A stretch of 64,000 nt of DNA from the NCBI GenBank assembly GCA_018821435.1, contig JAHJME010000037.1:62001-126000 (forward strand), in the 5' to 3' direction. Each line of letters begins with the position of its first letter. The stretch's first letter is position 1. Below the pieces are notes generated by a model. That model saw only the letters and a program-made list of their open reading frames with translations. It ran no database searches and was not told the DNA's origin. Positions 17,729-28,180 of this stretch are shown here, in pieces. This DNA comes from Alphaproteobacteria bacterium (lineage in GTDB: Bacteria > Pseudomonadota > Alphaproteobacteria > Caulobacterales > Caulobacteraceae). Position numbers and translations under genes: made by a program.

Positions 17729-18919
17729 ATGGAAGCCCGCACCTCTCCCAACCGACCCCAAGGCCTGATCGTCGGTGGCTTCGGCGTCGGCCAGATCGTC
17801 GCCTTCGCCTCAAGCTTCTACCTCATGGGTGTGCTGGGTGACGCCATCGGCCGCGACCTCGGCCTCAGCTCCACCTTCGTCTTCGGCATGGTCTCGCTGT
17901 CGCTGGCCGTGCCCGCGCTGATCGCGCCGCGCGTGGCGAAGCGCATCGACGCCAAAGGCGGTAAGCAGGTCCTGCTGGCGTCCCACATCGCACTGGCGGC
18001 CGGGTTGGTTCTGGTGGGCCTGGCGCAGAACGGCGTCGGCCTAGCCATCGGCATGGCGGTGATCGGCCTGGGCCAGGCGCTGGGACTCTCGCCGACGCCC
18101 TTCGCGATCCTGGTTTCCCTGTACGGCGACGCCGCACGCCGGCCCATTACCGCCGTCGCGCTGATCGGCGGCCTGGGCTCGGTCGTGGGCTGGCCGTTGA
18201 CCGCCTGGCTGGCCGAACAGGTCGGCTGGCGGGGGACCCATTTCGTCTGGGCCGCCGTCCAGATCCTGGTCTGCCTGCCGCTGACGGCGTGGCTCTGCCC
18301 GAAGACCCCCGGCCATGGCCCCAGGGCCAAAGGACATCACGCCCCGGTGCGCTGGGACCGGCCGATGGCGCAGCTCGCGGTGCTGTTCGCCTGCGCCTGG
18401 TTCATTTCCACCTGCATGAGCGCGCACCTGCCGCGCCTGCTGGGCGCGTTCGGCCTGTCGCCCCACGCCGCCGCGGCCGCCGCCGGCCTGATGGGCATCG
18501 CCGCCGTCACGGTGCGGTTCCTGGAATTCACGGTGCTGCGCAGGCTGCCGCCGCTGGCCACCACACGGCTGGCGACGCTGATGCACCCCACCGGCGCCGC
18601 GGCCCTACTGACGTTCGGCGCACCCGCCGGCGCGGTGATGGCGATGGGGCAGGGCGCTGGCAACGGCATGCTCACCGTCGCCAAGGGCGTCCTGCCGCTC
18701 AGCCTGTATGGGCCGGACAACTACGCCTATCGCTCGGCCCTGATCGGCCGGCCCGCGCTGTTCGCCCAGATCGCCGGACCCGCGGCGTTCGCCCTGGCGC
18801 TGGAGCGCTCGGCGACCCTGGCCATCCTCGGCACGTCCGCCCTCTGCCTGGTCATGTTCGCCATGACCTTCGGCCTGATTGCCCGTCCCCACGCCACCCC
18901 GGAGCCCGTAATCGCATGA
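17729..18919 (+). CDS. Major facilitator superfamily transporter
   Basis: A 396-residue inner-membrane protein with about 12 hydrophobic segments and the usual basic loop between helices 2 and 3 (RVAKRIDAKGGKQVLL). The substrate cannot be told from the sequence. It is transcribed away from a LysR regulator that likely controls it. The last codons overlap an in-frame ATG (18916) that could extend guaB, but the accepted guaB start lies 71 bp further on. Confidence 0.88.
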   Translation: MEARTSPNRPQGLIVGGFGVGQIVAFASSFYLMGVLGDAIGRDLGLSSTFVFGMVSLSLAVPALIAPRVAKRIDAKGGKQVLLASHIALAAGLVLVGLAQNGVGLAIGMAVIGLGQALGLSPTPFAILVSLYGDAARRPITAVALIGGLGSVVGWPLTAWLAEQVGWRGTHFVWAAVQILVCLPLTAWLCPKTPGHGPRAKGHHAPVRWDRPMAQLAVLFACAWFISTCMSAHLPRLLGAFGLSPHAAAAAAGLMGIAAVTVRFLEFTVLRRLPPLATTRLATLMHPTGAAALLTFGAPAGAVMAMGQGAGNGMLTVAKGVLPLSLYGPDNYAYRSALIGRPALFAQIAGPAAFALALERSATLAILGTSALCLVMFAMTFGLIARPHATPEPVIA

Positions 18920-18990
18920 ACGCCCCCTTCACGCCCCTTGCCCCCGGCGCCGCCGAGCCCCTATACGCGGATCGCAAAATGGAGAGTCGC

Positions 18991-20454
18991 ATGGAGATCC
19001 GCGAAGGTCTCACCTTCGACGATGTTTTGCTCGAACCCGGCCCGTCGGATGTGATGCCCACCCAGGTGGACGTTTCGACCCGGTTCACGCGTGAAATCAG
19101 TCTGAATATCCCGCTCGTGTCCGCCGCCATGGACACGGTAACCGAAAGCCGGCTGGCTATCGCCATGGCCCAGTCGGGCGGCATCGGCGTGCTGCACCGG
19201 AACCTCACCGTCGACGAACAGGCGGACCATGTCCGCGAGGTGAAGCGCTACGAAAGCGGCATGGTCATCAATCCGCTGACCATCAACCCGGACACGCCGC
19301 TGAGCGAGGTCCTGGCCATCAAGGCGCGCCGTCGCATCTCCGGTTTCCCGGTGGTGGATCCGCAGACCGGCAAGCTGTGCGGCATCCTCACCAATCGCGA
19401 CATGCGCTTCGAAGGCAGTGGAGATATTCCCGCCAAGGCGCTGATGACGCACGAGAACCTGGTGACGGTGCGCGAAGGTGTGACCCAGGCGGAAGCCCGG
19501 GACCTGCTGCGCCGCCACAAGATCGAGCGCCTGATCGTGGTGGACGACGACTACCGCGCCGTCGGCCTGATCACCGTCAAGGACATGGAGAAATCCCAGG
19601 CTCACCCGGCCGCCGCCAAGGACGCGCAGGGTCGCCTGCTGGTCGCCGCCGCCTCGACGGTGGGCGACGCGGGCTACGAACGCTCCATGGCCCTGGTGGA
19701 CGCCGGCGTGGACGTGGTGGTGATTGACACCGCCCACGGCCACAACGCCAGCGTCGCCGAGGCCGTCCAGCGGGTGAAGCGCGAGAGCAACCGCGTGCAG
19801 GTCGTCGCCGGCAACGTCGCCACCTATGACGGGGCGCGCGCCCTGATCGACGCCGGCGCCGACGCGGTGAAGGTCGGCATCGGCCCGGGCTCCATCTGCA
19901 CCACGCGGATCGTGGCCGGCGTGGGTGTGCCCCAGCTGACCGCGATCGCCGACGCGGTGCGCGCCGCCAAGGGCACCGGCGTGCCGGTCGTGGCCGACGG
20001 CGGGATCAAGTATTCCGGCGACCTGGCCAAGGCGCTCGCCATGGGCGCCTCGGTGGCCATGATGGGCTCGGTGTTCGCCGGCGTCGACGAGGCCCCAGGC
20101 GAGGTGTTCCTCTACCAGGGGCGCTCCTACAAGTCGTACCGCGGCATGGGCTCGGTGGGCGCCATGGGCCAGGGCTCGGCCGACCGCTACTTCCAGAAGG
20201 ATGTGAAGGACGCGCTGAAGCTGGTCCCCGAGGGGATCGAGGGTCAGGTCCCCTACAAGGGTCCCATCGCGCCGATTCTGCACCAGATGGTCGGCGGCCT
20301 GCGCGCGGCCATGGGCTATGTGGGCGCGCCGACCCTGGAGCTGTTCCAGGAACGCGCCCGCTTCATCCGCATCACCAACGCGGGCCTGCGCGAGAGCCAC
20401 GTCCACGACGTGATGATCACGCGAGAGGCTCCGAACTATCCGAGCGCCGGTTAA
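18991..20454 (+). CDS. guaB: Inosine-5'-monophosphate dehydrogenase
   Basis: This 487-residue enzyme oxidises IMP to XMP with NAD+, the committed step to GMP. Visible: LTFDDVLLEPGPSDV, AAMDTVTESRLAIAMAQ, two CBS domains inserted at about 95-215 (LMTHENLVTVREG, HKIERLIVVDDD), and the catalytic loop GIGPGSICTTRIVAGVG with its Cys. MGSVFAGVDEAPGE, the flap with SYRGMGS-type residues and the C-terminal LRESHVHDV also match. The ATG at 18991 has GGAGAG upstream and gives the standard length; earlier in-frame ATGs at 18916 and 18979 are less likely. It begins the run guaB-MAPEG-rsmB-guaA. Confidence 0.97.
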   Translation: MEIREGLTFDDVLLEPGPSDVMPTQVDVSTRFTREISLNIPLVSAAMDTVTESRLAIAMAQSGGIGVLHRNLTVDEQADHVREVKRYESGMVINPLTINPDTPLSEVLAIKARRRISGFPVVDPQTGKLCGILTNRDMRFEGSGDIPAKALMTHENLVTVREGVTQAEARDLLRRHKIERLIVVDDDYRAVGLITVKDMEKSQAHPAAAKDAQGRLLVAAASTVGDAGYERSMALVDAGVDVVVIDTAHGHNASVAEAVQRVKRESNRVQVVAGNVATYDGARALIDAGADAVKVGIGPGSICTTRIVAGVGVPQLTAIADAVRAAKGTGVPVVADGGIKYSGDLAKALAMGASVAMMGSVFAGVDEAPGEVFLYQGRSYKSYRGMGSVGAMGQGSADRYFQKDVKDALKLVPEGIEGQVPYKGPIAPILHQMVGGLRAAMGYVGAPTLELFQERARFIRITNAGLRESHVHDVMITREAPNYPSAG

Positions 20455-20476
20455 GGCGCCGAACCTGGAGGCGACA

Positions 20477-20881
20477 ATGGGTGGGGACGTGGCTCTGGAG
20501 CTGAAGCTCCTGGCGGCGGCGGTGGTCATAGGGCTGGTTCAGCTCCTGTGGGCCGCCGGCGCGGCGCGGGCGCAGCAGGACATGAAGTGGGCCGCCGGTC
20601 CGCGCGACACGCCGATGCCGATCACCGGCGCGGCGGCGCGGCTGGAGCGGGCGTTTTGGAACTTCGCCGAGACGTTTCCCTTCTTCGCCGCGGCCGTCCT
20701 GGCCTGCGCGGTGGCGGGCAAGCTGGGCACACCCCTCACCATCTGGGGCGCCGGGCTCTATGTGATCGGGCGCGCGCTCTACGCGCCCCTCTACGCCAGC
20801 GGAATCCCGCTGGTGCGCACGCTGGTGTGGTTCTTGGCGATGATCGGGCTCGTCATGATTCTCGCGGCCCTTTTCAGGTGA
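20477..20881 (+). CDS. MAPEG family membrane protein
   Basis: A 134-residue integral membrane protein with four hydrophobic helices and the MAPEG-type motif ARLERAFWNFAETFPFFAAAVL between helices 1 and 2. MAPEG proteins include glutathione transferase-like and eicosanoid-metabolism enzymes, but the function of bacterial members such as this is not established. It has an AACCTGGAGG ribosome-binding region and sits 22 bp after guaB and 4 bp before rsmB. The position between guaB and rsmB is seen in other caulobacters, so cotranscription is likely. Confidence 0.88.
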   Translation: MGGDVALELKLLAAAVVIGLVQLLWAAGAARAQQDMKWAAGPRDTPMPITGAAARLERAFWNFAETFPFFAAAVLACAVAGKLGTPLTIWGAGLYVIGRALYAPLYASGIPLVRTLVWFLAMIGLVMILAALFR

Positions 20882-20885
20882 CTTG

Positions 20886-22163
20886 ATGCGCGACGGCGGA
20901 CGTCTGACGGCGGCCATAGAGGTCATGACCGAGATCGAGACCCGGCATAAGCCGGTCCGGCTCGCGATGAAGAACTGGGGCGAGAGCGCGCGCTACGCGG
21001 GGTCGAAGGACCGCGCCTTCATCTCCGGCCTGGTGCTGGACGTGCTGCGCCGCAAGCGCTCGCTGGCCTGGAAGATGGGCGACGACAGCCTGCGCGCCGC
21101 GGTTCTGGGCGTTCTCCACTTCGAATGGGACTGGCCGATCGAGCGGCTGGCCGAGGCGGCGGGCGACGAGGTCCACGGCCACGGCCCGCTGACCGATGCG
21201 GAGCTTCAGGCTCTGGCGGCGCCGCGCGATCTGGCCGACGCACCCGACGCGGTGCGCGGCGACTACGCCGACTGGCTGGACGCCTCCTTCGCCCGCATCT
21301 TCGGCGCCGACCGCGCTTCGCAGATGGCCGCCCTGGCCGAGCGCGCGCCGGTCGACCTGCGGGTCAACACCATCAAGACCGACCCGGCCCGCGCGCTGAA
21401 GGCGCTGACGCCGTTCGACGCCCAGCCGCCCGGCCTGCTGGCCAACGCGTTGCGCGTCGCCGCGCCCGCCGCCGCCGAGCGCAGCGGCGCCGTCGAGGCC
21501 ATCCCGCAGTTCTCCAAGGGCTGGTTCGAAATCCAGGACCTGGGCTCCCAGGTCGCCGCCTCGGCGGCCGGCGACGTCAAGGGCAAGCAGGTGCTGGACC
21601 TCTGCGCCGGGGGCGGGGGCAAGACCCTCGCGCTCGCCGCCGCCATGAACAACACCGGCCAGATCTATGCCTACGACAGCGACGCGCGCCGGCTCACCGA
21701 CACCATCCGCCGCGGCGACCGCGCCGGGGTCCGCAACCTCCAGGTCCGCACCCCGCTGAACCCCGAGCCGCTGAAGGACCTCGTCGCCAAGATGGACGTG
21801 GTGTTCATCGACGCGCCCTGTTCCGGCACCGGGTCCTGGCGTCGCCACCCCGATACCAAGTGGCGGCTGACGCCCGAGACCCTGACCAAGCGCCAAGCCG
21901 ACCAGGACCTGGTCCTCAACGACGGCGCGGGCTTCGTGAAGCCCGGCGGCCGGATGATCTACGTCACCTGCTCGGTGCTACCCGAGGAGGACGAGGACCG
22001 CGTCGCCGCCTTCCTCGAGCGCCACCCGGAGTTCGCCCGCCAGCCGGCCACGGCCGAGACCGAGCTGACCCCGTTCCTGACCCCCGACGGCGACCTGCGC
22101 CTGACCCCCCGATCCTCCGGCACCGACGGCTTCTACGTCTCCGTGCTGGAGAAACAGAAATGA
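20886..22163 (+). CDS. rsmB: RsmB/NOP2-type rRNA (cytosine-5-)-methyltransferase
   Basis: A 425-residue SAM-dependent m5C methyltransferase. SAM motif VLDLCAGGGGKTLALAAAM (about 238); catalytic-pair cysteines in DAPCSGTGSWRRHPD and YVTCSVLPEED. The N-terminal 130 residues are helical and NusB-like as in RsmB, though divergent, so the exact rRNA target (C967 of 16S in E. coli) is by family. The ATG at 20886 begins MRDGGRL; a TTG one codon earlier is also in frame. It lies within the guaB-guaA run and is followed by an intergenic palindrome. Confidence 0.9.
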   Translation: MRDGGRLTAAIEVMTEIETRHKPVRLAMKNWGESARYAGSKDRAFISGLVLDVLRRKRSLAWKMGDDSLRAAVLGVLHFEWDWPIERLAEAAGDEVHGHGPLTDAELQALAAPRDLADAPDAVRGDYADWLDASFARIFGADRASQMAALAERAPVDLRVNTIKTDPARALKALTPFDAQPPGLLANALRVAAPAAAERSGAVEAIPQFSKGWFEIQDLGSQVAASAAGDVKGKQVLDLCAGGGGKTLALAAAMNNTGQIYAYDSDARRLTDTIRRGDRAGVRNLQVRTPLNPEPLKDLVAKMDVVFIDAPCSGTGSWRRHPDTKWRLTPETLTKRQADQDLVLNDGAGFVKPGGRMIYVTCSVLPEEDEDRVAAFLERHPEFARQPATAETELTPFLTPDGDLRLTPRSSGTDGFYVSVLEKQK

Positions 22164-22194
22164 GCCCGAGCGCGCCGCAGGCGTCCTCAATTTG

Positions 22195-22289
22195 GACCAC
22201 GAACCACACGAACCACACGAACGGAGTCCAGCTTGTACGGACCGCGCCGCCCGCACGGTCTGTTCGTGGTGTTCGTGTGGTTCGTGGTC
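22195..22289. repeat. Long intergenic inverted repeat (CACGAAC-rich stem-loop)
   Basis: Two 28-bp arms (22195-22222 and 22262-22289) are complementary at 26 of 28 positions and are built from reiterated ACCACACGA units on the left and TTCGTGTGG units on the right. An inner pair GACCG/CGGTC lies in the loop. The composition differs from both flanking genes. It could be a REP/MITE-like dispersed element or a processing/termination hairpin between rsmB and guaA. No second copy was noticed in this window. Confidence 0.75.
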
Positions 22290-22336
22290 GAATCCTTCGG
22301 CGCTGACGCGCCCCCAAGTTCGCCTTACGGAGTCCC

Positions 22337-23913
<1,577 letters not shown>

Positions 23914-23920
<7 letters not shown>

Positions 23921-23954
23921 TTCAGTAGACCTTCGGGTCTTTCGAAATCATTCC
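23914..23954 (+). terminator. guaA terminator hairpin / possible attL palindrome
   Basis: The guaA stop lies inside an outer inverted repeat GGAATGATT (23914-23922) / AATCATTCC (23946-23954). Inside it is a short hairpin AGACC-TTCG-GGTCT followed by TTTC. The inner hairpin with a UUCG loop and T-run could end guaA transcription. Because the outer arms include the last codons of guaA, next to an integrase gene, the same dyad may be the core recognised by the integrase. Confidence 0.55.
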
Positions 23955-24035
23955 GCTTCTCGTGGTATCGCATTGAAATATAATGTGATTCTTCTCGCGG
24001 TCTTTCAGCATCTATCGCCGGCCAACGAGACGGTT

Positions 24036-24193
24036 TGACGGTCAGTCAGACGGTCACGGCCCCGCTTGCCTGCCGTCGAGTCGGCCCGTACCGTCAGTCG
24101 AATTAGACCGCCTGACGGTATTTTTCAGGGACCTAAGGCACGGAATTTACAAAGGTTTGTGGGCGTTCGGATGGTCCGAAAACCCCTGACGGT
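24036..24193. promoter_or_regulatory. Clustered TGACGGT motifs upstream of integrase (arm-site candidates)
   Basis: TGACGGT or its complement occurs at 24036-24042, 24090-24096 (complement), 24113-24119 and 24187-24193, and GACGGTCA occurs twice (24037-24044, 24049-24056). The last two direct copies extend to a 13-base identity (CCTGACGGTATTT) 74 bp apart. Such repeated heptamers between an attachment site and its integrase are typical of arm-type integrase binding sites; the function is inferred. Confidence 0.5.
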
Positions 24194-24215
24194 ATTTCCG
24201 GCCCAGGCAGAGGCC

Positions 24216-25472
24216 ATGCTTACCGACGCTGCACTCCAGAACTTTCGTCCCAGGACGAAGATCTACAAGGTGACCGACCGTGACGGGATGTACGTCGTCG
24301 TCGCGACCTCCGGGACCATCACCTTCCGCTACGACTACCGGATGAACGGCAGGCGCGAGACGCTGACGATCGGCCGGTACGGCCGGACGGGCATCTCGCT
24401 CGCCAAGGCGCGCGAGAAGTGTCTCGATGCGCGGCGCCTGGTGGAGCAGGGGGTGTCGCCCTCCCACGAGAAGCAGCGCGAAAAGCGGCGGCTGCTTGAG
24501 GCCAAGAGCTTCGGGGAGTTCGCTGAGCGCTGGTTCAAGGAAGGCCCGATGGCCGACAGCACGCGCGCAATGCGCCGGTCGATCTATGACCGGGACCTCG
24601 CGCCAGCGTTCAAGAGCCGCCTGCTGAAGGAGATCGAGCCCGGCGACCTGCGGGCGCTCTGCGCGACGATCAAGGACCGCGGGGCACCGGCCACGGCGCT
24701 TCACGTCCGGGATATCGTCAAGCAGATCTACGGCTTCGCGATCCTCCACGGGGAGAAGATCGCCAACCCGGCCGACGAGGTCGGACCGGCGTCGATCGCC
24801 ACGTTCGTCATCCGGGATCGCTCCCTATCGCCGTCGGAGATCCGTGTGGCGCTGGGCCAGCTCGAACACGTCGCGACCCTGCCGACGCTGCGCCTAGGCC
24901 TGCGGCTGATCCTGCTGACCATGGTGCGCAAGAGCGAACTGATGGACGCGACCTGGGATGAACTCGACTTCGAGAATGCCGTGTGGAGCATACCGGCGGC
25001 GCGGATGAAGCGCTCCAAGGCGCACAACGTCTATCTGTCGCGCCAGACGCTCGACATCTTCATCGCCCTGAAGACCTGCGCGGGGAACTCCCGTTACGTC
25101 CTGCCCTCGCGCTACGACGCCGATGCGCCGATGTCGCGGGCGACCTTCAATCGCATCACCTATTCGGTGGTGGAGCGCGCGAAGGCGCAGGGCCTGCCGC
25201 TGGAGCCGTTCACGGTCCACGACCTGCGGCGGACGGGGTCGACCCTGCTGAACGAGCTCGGCTTCAACGCCGACTGGATCGAGAAGTGCTTGGCCCACGA
25301 GAGCGGGCGCGGCTCGCGCGGCGTCTACAACAAGGCCGAGTACGAGGCCCAGCGGCGGCACATGCTGCAGGAGTGGGCGGACATGATCGACGCCTGGGTG
25401 GAGGGCCGCAAGCACATGCCCGTGGTCGTGCCGCCGGCGATGGCGGTCGGGCCGGTGGGCGCTACGGTCTGA
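24216..25472 (+). CDS. int: Tyrosine recombinase (island integrase with DUF4102 arm-binding domain)
   Basis: A 418-residue site-specific recombinase of the P4/CP4-57 type. The N-terminal DUF4102 domain (about 1-95) includes FRPRTKIYKVTDRDGMYVVV and RRETLTIGRYGRTGISLAKAR; a core-binding domain follows. The catalytic domain has Arg in TMVRKSELMDATW, HDLRRTGSTLLNELG (H-x-x-R), then LAHESG and the Tyr in GVYNKAEY. All catalytic residues are present. The ATG at 24216 precedes the domain (frame open to 24066). It lies directly downstream of guaA, so guaA is the likely integration site of the CBASS-bearing element. Confidence 0.93.
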   Translation: MLTDAALQNFRPRTKIYKVTDRDGMYVVVATSGTITFRYDYRMNGRRETLTIGRYGRTGISLAKAREKCLDARRLVEQGVSPSHEKQREKRRLLEAKSFGEFAERWFKEGPMADSTRAMRRSIYDRDLAPAFKSRLLKEIEPGDLRALCATIKDRGAPATALHVRDIVKQIYGFAILHGEKIANPADEVGPASIATFVIRDRSLSPSEIRVALGQLEHVATLPTLRLGLRLILLTMVRKSELMDATWDELDFENAVWSIPAARMKRSKAHNVYLSRQTLDIFIALKTCAGNSRYVLPSRYDADAPMSRATFNRITYSVVERAKAQGLPLEPFTVHDLRRTGSTLLNELGFNADWIEKCLAHESGRGSRGVYNKAEYEAQRRHMLQEWADMIDAWVEGRKHMPVVVPPAMAVGPVGATV

Positions 25473-26015
25473 CGGCGCGTTGCGATGAGTGTCCGCCTTG
25501 CCGAGGCCAGTCGTCCCAAGTCATGTTCCGCTCTTGTATTCGGCGAACAACTTCTATGCGCATGGGGGGCTCGGCCAAAGGCGTGACCGAGCTCGCAGAG
25601 GGGTTAGCTGGCGAGTTCGATCTGCGCGGGACAGGTCCGGCGGCGACGCGGCTGAGGGCTGCATGGCTATTGGCCGGCCGGCGGCGTTGGTGATTCGGTT
25701 GATCGCCGTCTGAGAATCGACGACAACGGCGATGAGCCACTACTAATAGTAAGGTAGAAGGCCACCCTTGGCAGATATTGTGCCTGATCGCGCTTGACAG
25801 CGCGACAGCTCTGCCGTTTCCTCTTCGTTAAGACATCGTCTCACGCATGAGAAAGCCGCCGGGGTTGCACCCCCGACGGCTTAGCGTGAAGCGCTCCACC
25901 GAGTCCTGTGACGGGGCGGGGGAGACCTTGGCCTCACAAGCGGGACCTTCGTGCCCGCGGCCTCAGCTTGTCAACCCGTCCGGGACGCTATGCGCCGATC
26001 CAAGGGGGGTTGTGC
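25473..26015. other. Non-coding gap with hairpin and small palindrome before CBASS
   Basis: No convincing gene in these 543 bases. A hairpin at 25852-25881 (AAGCCG-c-CGGGG, loop, CCCCG-a-CGGCTT) may terminate the integrase transcript, though it has no clear T-run. TACTA-A-TAGTA (25741-25751) is a perfect 11-bp palindrome in an AT-richer patch. TTGACA at 25794 could be a -35 box, but no good -10 follows at standard spacing. The CBASS promoter should lie here or just beyond. The stretch has lower GC than the backbone. Confidence 0.5.
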
Positions 26016-27110
26016 ATGATCGAACCATTCCGGGTGTTGAGCCTCGACGGTGGGGGGATGCGGGGAACCTATACCGCCACCTACCTCGACCGCGTGGCCG
26101 CCACATTCGCCCGTCAACGCGACATTTCCCGCATCGATATCGGCGGCGCCTTCAACTTGATCGTTGGCACCAGCACCGGCGGGATCATCGCCAGCGCCCT
26201 CGCGGCCGACATTCCGTTGTCGAAGGTGGTGAAGCTCTACCGGGAGCACGGCAAGGCCATCTTCGAACGGAAGCTTCCGACCGACTTGGTCTCGGCGACT
26301 CTCGACCTGAAGGAACGGGGACGGTCCTTGGCGCGAGGGGAGAAGGCCTTGCGCAAGGCGTTGGAAGACGTCCTCGGCGAGCAGACCCTGGGCGGGCTCT
26401 ATAAGGATCGGAAGATCGCCATGGCGATCACCGCCGTGGAGCTCAGTCAGCACCGCAGCTGGGTGTTCAAGACCCCACACCTGAAGAACACCAACCACCG
26501 CGACGACGGCTACAGCCTCGTGGACGTCTGCCTGGCGACCAGTGCGGCGCCGGTGTACCGGGCTTTGGCTGCGATCGATCATCCCGATGGTGGAGGGGGC
26601 TACAACGTCTTCGCCGATGGTGGCCTGTGGGCGAACAACCCCGTCCTGGTCGGGTTGATCGACGCCCTGGAGATGACCGAGCCTGGGCGGCCGATCCATG
26701 TCTTCTGCCTCGGAACGTGCCCCCGGCCCGCCGGAGAGCAGGTCGCGCGTACGGCCCTCAACCGTGGTCTGCCGCAATGGAAGTTCGGCGGGGACGCCGC
26801 CAGCCTGTCGATCGACGCGCAGGAGTTCGCCTTCGACAACATGGCCCGGATGCTTGCCAAGCACACGGGACGCGAATGCAAGATCGTGCGCTTCCCGAGC
26901 GAGCCGACACCGGCCGCGCTCAACGACCACCTCGACATCGACGACACCACCGAGGCCTCGGCTCTCGCCCTGATCAACCAGGCCCGGACCGACGCCGACA
27001 TGACCAACAGCAAGTGCGGCCGCCCCGACGACGCCGAGGGCCAGCTGATCTGCAACCTGTTCCACAACGCTCCGGCCGGCGCGCAAGCCCCCGCCGCCCA
27101 AGAAGGATGA
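26016..27110 (+). CDS. capV: CBASS effector: patatin-like phospholipase CapV
   Basis: A 364-residue patatin-like phospholipase. The glycine-rich oxyanion motif is LSLDGGGMRGTYTA (about 8-21), the serine nucleophile is in the elbow GTSTGG (about 52-57) and the dyad aspartate in DGGLWANNP (about 203). CapV is activated by the cyclic dinucleotide made by the partner nucleotidyltransferase and then degrades inner-membrane phospholipids, killing phage-infected cells. The ATG is preceded by AAGGGGGG. It is the first gene of the four-gene operon; the nucleotidyltransferase begins 5 bp after its stop. Length and order match the Vibrio cholerae capV-dncV-cap2-cap3 arrangement. Confidence 0.95.
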   Translation: MIEPFRVLSLDGGGMRGTYTATYLDRVAATFARQRDISRIDIGGAFNLIVGTSTGGIIASALAADIPLSKVVKLYREHGKAIFERKLPTDLVSATLDLKERGRSLARGEKALRKALEDVLGEQTLGGLYKDRKIAMAITAVELSQHRSWVFKTPHLKNTNHRDDGYSLVDVCLATSAAPVYRALAAIDHPDGGGGYNVFADGGLWANNPVLVGLIDALEMTEPGRPIHVFCLGTCPRPAGEQVARTALNRGLPQWKFGGDAASLSIDAQEFAFDNMARMLAKHTGRECKIVRFPSEPTPAALNDHLDIDDTTEASALALINQARTDADMTNSKCGRPDDAEGQLICNLFHNAPAGAQAPAAQEG

Positions 27111-27115
27111 CCGCC

Positions 27116-28180
27116 ATGTTTGACTGCGCCAAGGACGTGCTCGCCTACCATGATCAACAGGTCACGCTCACCCAGGGCGAACGTGACGAGATGCGCAAGC
27201 GTCGCGACGCCAACCGGAACCGGCTGGAGAAGGGGCTTGCGGCGGTCGACGACCCCGCGCCGCACCACTTCAAGAGCCAGGGCAGCTACGCCATGAAGAC
27301 GATGGTCCAGGACGAGAACCGGGACTACGACATCGACGACGGGGTCTATTTCGACAAGGAAGACCTGGTGGGCGCCCGCGGCGCCGAGATGACCTCCCTG
27401 CAGGCGCGCCAGATGGTCTGCGACGCCATCGACGACGGCAGTTTCGCGACGCCGCCTGAGGTGCGCAAGAACTGCGTCCGCGTCTACTATCAGGCCGGAT
27501 ATCACGTCGACCTGCCGGTCTATCGCCGGACCGTGACCAAGAACTGGCGGGGCGAGGAGGAGGTCACCTACGAACTGGCCAGCAGCAGCTGGAAGCGGTC
27601 TGACGCCCGCGACGTCACCAACTGGTTTGAGCTGGAGAACACCAACCAAAGCCCCGACACCAGCAATGGCCGCCAGCTTCGCCGGGTAACCCGCGTCAGT
27701 AAGGATTTCGCTCGCAGCCGGATCAGCTGGCGCGGCCGGAACCTGAGCGGCTTCGGGATCACCAAGCTGGTGACGGAGACCTACCGGCCCGATGCGGCGC
27801 GAGAAGACAAGGCGGTCTACGACACGCTGAAAGCCATGCGCGACCGGCTGAACCGCTCGCTGGTGATCCATCACCCCTGCACGCAAGGTGAGACGATCAC
27901 TCAAGGGACCGACGACGCAAAGGCGCGGTTCATGCGCGACAAGCTCGTCGAGGCGATCGACAACCTCGCTATCCTCTTCCAACCGGACTGCACGCGCGCA
28001 CAAGCGCTGAAGGCCTGGGACAAGGCGTTCAACACCGACTTCTTCAGCGAACGGGCCGACACGGCGACCAAGGCCATCGGCGCGCCGGCGATCCTGACCT
28101 CCGGCCTGTTGCGGGCGGCCGGCGAACGGGCCGCCGCGACCGCTCCGGTGATCAAGGACGGCGGCGGACGCTATGCCTGA
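27116..28180 (+). CDS. CBASS cyclic-dinucleotide synthase (DncV-like CD-NTase)
   Basis: A 354-residue cGAS/DncV-like nucleotidyltransferase. The active site is seen as FKSQGSYAMKTMV (GS motif) followed by DYDIDDGVYF (the metal-binding D-x-D pair, about 68-77) and the third acidic residue in YHVDLPVY (about 130). The DIDDG form is that of DncV, so a cyclic dinucleotide such as cGAMP is the expected product; the exact nucleotide cannot be read from sequence. The ATG at 27116 has AGAAGGA at proper spacing; an ATG at 27107 is too close to it. The stop overlaps the cap2 start by 8 bp. The C-terminus should be the site conjugated by Cap2. Confidence 0.94.
   Translation: MFDCAKDVLAYHDQQVTLTQGERDEMRKRRDANRNRLEKGLAAVDDPAPHHFKSQGSYAMKTMVQDENRDYDIDDGVYFDKEDLVGARGAEMTSLQARQMVCDAIDDGSFATPPEVRKNCVRVYYQAGYHVDLPVYRRTVTKNWRGEEEVTYELASSSWKRSDARDVTNWFELENTNQSPDTSNGRQLRRVTRVSKDFARSRISWRGRNLSGFGITKLVTETYRPDAAREDKAVYDTLKAMRDRLNRSLVIHHPCTQGETITQGTDDAKARFMRDKLVEAIDNLAILFQPDCTRAQALKAWDKAFNTDFFSERADTATKAIGAPAILTSGLLRAAGERAAATAPVIKDGGGRYA

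Noticed and set aside
18961..20529. A 522-codon minus-strand frame opposite guaB.
   Set aside because: It is the complement of a conserved gene; its His/Gly-rich translation has no domain.
25852..25863. A 12-base match (AAGCCGCCGGGG) to the end of guaA at 23891-23902, considered as a right attachment site.
   Set aside because: It is short, GC-rich, forms one arm of a hairpin, and does not continue into the guaA stop; it also lies before the CBASS genes.
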